5,857 bases of DNA from an uncultured Clostridia bacterium (GTDB taxonomy: Bacteria; Bacillota; Clostridia; Christensenellales; Borkfalkiaceae). The stretch's first letter is position 1. Each line of letters starts with the position of its first letter. The stretch spans positions 1-5,857 of the forward strand of contig CANQUY010000107.1 of the NCBI GenBank assembly GCA_947627125.1, in the 5' to 3' direction. Both the position numbers and the translations under genes were made by a program. Below are positions 3,464-5,857 of the stretch, piece by piece. The notes beneath the pieces are model-generated. The model did no database searches, was not told the DNA's origin, and was given only the letters and a program-made list of their open reading frames with translations.

Positions 3464-5857
3464 TCCTCCTCCCTCCTCTTCTGTTCTTCGATGGCGGCGA
3501 GGAGAGAACGAAGCCGTATCTTCACCACGCCCAAATTGTTGATCTCGTCGATCTTGATCTGCGTATACAGCTTGCCCCTGCTCTCCAAAATAGAGCGGAC
3601 TTCATCCGTCGTGATGGCGTCGATCCCGCAGCCGAAAGAAACGAGCTGGACAAGGTCCACGTCCTTTCTGTGCGTACAGTACTCCGCCGCCCGATACAGC
3701 CGCGCATGGTACGTCCACTGGTTGAGGACGTTCACCTTGACCTGCGCCCCCTCTTCAAAGATCGCATCTTCGGAGAGAACGGCGAGCCCCAAAGAGCAGA
3801 GGAGCTTGTTGATGCCGTGGTTGATCTCAGGGTCGGCGTGATAGGGCCTGCCAGCAAGCACGATGACATGTCTTCCCTCTCTCTCGGCGGCAGCTAAAAT
3901 CTCTCTGCCCTTGCTGCGGACCTCTTCATGCCAAGCGTCCACGCGCTTCAGTCCCGCGCGGTATGCCTTTTTGATGAGAGAAGTCGGCAATTTATACCTT
4001 GCAAGCGCCTTTTTGAGGGCCTTGACAGCCGTATTCTCGTCGTTGGGATCGAGATAGGGCATGATGAAATTCTCATCGTTCAGCCGCTCGTTGTTGGCCT
4101 TGAGAAGCTCGGGATAGTAGGCGACGATGGGACAGTTATAGTGATTGATGCTGTCGTGTTCGTCCAAATTGTAGCTCTCGCAGGGGTAGAAGATGAAATC
4201 CACTTGGTCGAGAAGGCTCTCAATGTGCCCGTGCATGAGCTTTGCGGGGTAGCAGGCCGTGTCGCTCGCCACGGTGTGCTGGCCCTTGAAATAGAGCTCG
4301 CGGGAGCTCTTTTCGGAGAGCACGACCTTGAATCCGCACACTTCAAAGAACTCTGTCCAGAGCGGGAGCTGTTCATACATGACGAGCTGCAGGGGAAGCC
4401 CCACCGTGCCCCGTTTCCCCTCCGCATTGGGGTTCGGCATCGAAAGGAGCCTCTCGTACTTGAATGCATAGATATCGGGCACGTCCTTTCTCGGTTTAAG
4501 GCCTGCGCCGCGCTCGCACTTGTTGCCCGAAACGAACCGCCGCCCGTCCGAAAAGGTCAGAATGTTCACGCTGCAGTGGGAGGTACAGCCGCCGCAGGTA
4601 ATGGCGCGGGAGGCATAGGTGAAATTCTGAAGTTCCGCCTCCGTCACCATATCGGAAATGAGTTTTTCCTTGGGCGTGTTCTCCTTGGCGTAGAGCGCGG
4701 CCCCGAAGGCCCCCATGAGCCCCGCAATGGCGGGACGGATGACCTCTTTCCCCGTTTCGATCTCGAAGGAGCGCAGGACGGCGTCGTTCAGGAAGGTCCC
4801 GCCCTGCACGACGATGTGATTGCCGAGCTCCTCGGGCGTCCGTGCGCGGATGACCTTGTAGATGGCGTTCTTGACGATGGACGAGGAGAGCCCCGCGGAG
4901 ATGTCCTCCACGCTCGCCCCCTCCTTCTGCGCCTGCTTGACTGAGCTGTTCATAAAGACGGTACAGCGGGAGCCGAGCTCGACGGGACGCTTTGCAAACA
5001 GCCCGAGGCGGGCGAATTCCTCGATCTCCATGCCCATGGCCTTCGCAAAGGTCTGAATGAAGGAACCGCAGCCCGAGGAGCACGCCTCGTTGAGCATGAT
5101 GGAGTCGATGGCCCTGTTCTTGACCTTGAAGCACTTGATGTCCTGCCCGCCGATATCTATGATGAAATCGACGTCGGGGTTGAAATGGAGGGCAGCTTTG
5201 AAGTGGGCCATCGTTTCCACAATGCCGAAGTCGATCTTGAGGGCCGCGCGCATCATGTCCTCTCCGTACCCCGTGACGCACGCGCCGCGGATGACGATCT
5301 TGTCCTTCGTCAACCAATAGAGTTCTCTGAGCTTGGCCGTGACGATCTCGAGCGGCTGGCCGTTGTTCGATTGATAGTGGCTCCACAGGATCTCGCAATC
5401 GGGGGTGATGAGCATGAGCTTGGTCGTCGTCGAGCCGGAGTCGATGCCGAGGTAAGCATCCCCCTCATAGCGATGAATGTCGCGGAAGGGAAGATCGCTG
5501 CGGCTGTGACGGTGGATGAATGCGTTGTATTCCTCCTTGGAGGCAAAGAGCGGCCTGCCGACCGCAATGCTGTCGCCGTCGGGAGCGGCCGAAAGGCGGG
5601 CCATGATCTCGTCGAGGGGCTCTTCCTTCGCGCTCTTTGCGTACATAGCCGCGCCGATGGACATGAAGCGGGGCCCGTTTTCGGGAAAGATGGCGTGTTC
5701 ATCATCGAGGGCAAGCGTTTCCTTGAACGCCTTCCTCAGTCCCTTCAAAAAGTACAGCGGCCCGCCCAAAAAGAGAACTTTCCCCTTGATCCGCCGCCCC
5801 TGCGCGAGGCCCGAAACCGTCTGATCGACGACGGCGCGGAAGATGGAAGCGGCAATA
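3460..5857 (-). CDS. Acyl-CoA dehydratase activase-related protein (tandem ASKHA ATPase + DUF2229), 5' end outside the window
   Basis: The frame is open from the right edge to the TGA at 3462-3460, about 798 visible residues; the TTG at 5769 is internal. Visible residues 1-75 are the end of a first BcrA/BadF-type ATPase module (LFLGGPLYFLKGL, PRFMSIGAAMYAK). A full second module follows: nucleotide motif YLGIDSGSTTTK (135-146), IDIGGQD (233-239), NEACSSGCGSF (256-266) and SRCTVFMNSS (296-305). Cys259 and Cys298 align with the cysteines that hold the [4Fe-4S] cluster between subunits in HgdC-type activators. Next is DUF2229, opening with CGGCTSHC (421-428) and CERG (447-450), then conserved ACYP, FYPCES and FGCG. 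Activators of this kind use ATP hydrolysis to send low-potential electrons to a 2-hydroxyacyl-CoA dehydratase. The partner here is the next gene, coupled by ATGA. In many anaerobes the two are fused. The physiological substrate is not known. Confidence 0.92.
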   Translation of the reverse strand, partial: IAASIFRAVVDQTVSGLAQGRRIKGKVLFLGGPLYFLKGLRKAFKETLALDDEHAIFPENGPRFMSIGAAMYAKSAKEEPLDEIMARLSAAPDGDSIAVGRPLFASKEEYNAFIHRHSRSDLPFRDIHRYEGDAYLGIDSGSTTTKLMLITPDCEILWSHYQSNNGQPLEIVTAKLRELYWLTKDKIVIRGACVTGYGEDMMRAALKIDFGIVETMAHFKAALHFNPDVDFIIDIGGQDIKCFKVKNRAIDSIMLNEACSSGCGSFIQTFAKAMGMEIEEFARLGLFAKRPVELGSRCTVFMNSSVKQAQKEGASVEDISAGLSSSIVKNAIYKVIRARTPEELGNHIVVQGGTFLNDAVLRSFEIETGKEVIRPAIAGLMGAFGAALYAKENTPKEKLISDMVTEAELQNFTYASRAITCGGCTSHCSVNILTFSDGRRFVSGNKCERGAGLKPRKDVPDIYAFKYERLLSMPNPNAEGKRGTVGLPLQLVMYEQLPLWTEFFEVCGFKVVLSEKSSRELYFKGQHTVASDTACYPAKLMHGHIESLLDQVDFIFYPCESYNLDEHDSINHYNCPIVAYYPELLKANNERLNDENFIMPYLDPNDENTAVKALKKALARYKLPTSLIKKAYRAGLKRVDAWHEEVRSKGREILAAAEREGRHVIVLAGRPYHADPEINHGINKLLCSLGLAVLSEDAIFEEGAQVKVNVLNQWTYHARLYRAAEYCTHRKDVDLVQLVSFGCGIDAITTDEVRSILESRGKLYTQIKIDEINNLGVVKIRLRSLLAAIEEQKRREEE
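3472..3477 (-). promoter_or_regulatory. Shine-Dalgarno site of the dehydratase subunit gene
   Basis: On the minus strand AGGAGG lies 8 bases before the ATG at 3463, inside the last codons (RREEE) of the upstream gene. With the ATGA stop/start overlap it marks a translationally coupled start. It supports 3463 rather than 3271 as the real start, despite the repeat-derived residues that follow. Confidence 0.82.

Noticed and set aside
3928..4944. A 338-codon plus-strand open frame opposite the activase gene
   Set aside because: It is the antisense shadow of conserved ASKHA and DUF2229 coding sequence, with no ribosome binding site and no recognisable domain.
4496..5398. A 300-codon minus-strand frame overlapping the activase
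   Set aside because: It is a frame-shifted, Arg/His/Gly-rich reading of the same region, while the true frame carries all conserved motifs.

Overview
The window looks like chromosomal DNA from a fairly GC-rich anaerobic member of the Bacillota, probably a gut-type clostridium. The gene families point that way: a DUF421 (YetF-like) membrane protein paired with a DUF4363 protein, and an oxygen-sensitive 2-hydroxyacyl-CoA dehydratase/activase system. Purine-rich Shine-Dalgarno sites and dispersed repeats of the type 'GTCATNCTGAG...GAAGNATC' fit as well. The genus cannot be read from the sequence.

Layout. Bases 1-665 (+) hold the C-terminal part of a DUF421 membrane protein that starts outside the window. 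Bases 666-1063 hold no convincing gene. They contain two direct copies and one inverted copy of a palindromic repeat. Bases 1064-1441 (+) encode a small DUF4363 protein, probably the former operon partner of the DUF421 gene. Bases 1458-1994 (+) are a compact, visibly AT-richer type II toxin-antitoxin cassette, brnT-brnA, with a perfect consensus promoter. A strong bidirectional terminator (2013-2045) separates it from the convergent minus-strand operon. That operon runs from the right edge: a large activase/DUF2229 protein (5857 to 3460, start outside the window), then a 2-hydroxyacyl-CoA dehydratase-like subunit (3463 to 2066), joined by a 4-base ATGA overlap.

How the genes work together. 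The two minus-strand proteins correspond to halves of a larger protein found fused in many anaerobes: tandem ASKHA ATPase modules with cluster cysteines, a DUF2229 domain, and a dehydratase-like iron-sulfur domain. The activase part probably uses ATP to push electrons into the dehydratase-like part. The substrate is unknown. BrnT is a RelE-fold ribonuclease toxin, and BrnA is its antitoxin and autorepressor. The DUF421/DUF4363 pair is an envelope-associated system of unknown function.

The most unusual content is the repeats. Two short repeats lie in frame inside the 5' end of the dehydratase subunit gene and add about 40 foreign residues after its translationally coupled start. The same palindrome family also separates the DUF421 and DUF4363 genes. 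Across the four copies, one stem position varies as T-A, G-C and C-G pairs, so folding appears to be conserved. The brnT start codon sits at the expected transcription start of its promoter, which suggests leaderless toxin translation next to an antitoxin with a strong ribosome binding site.
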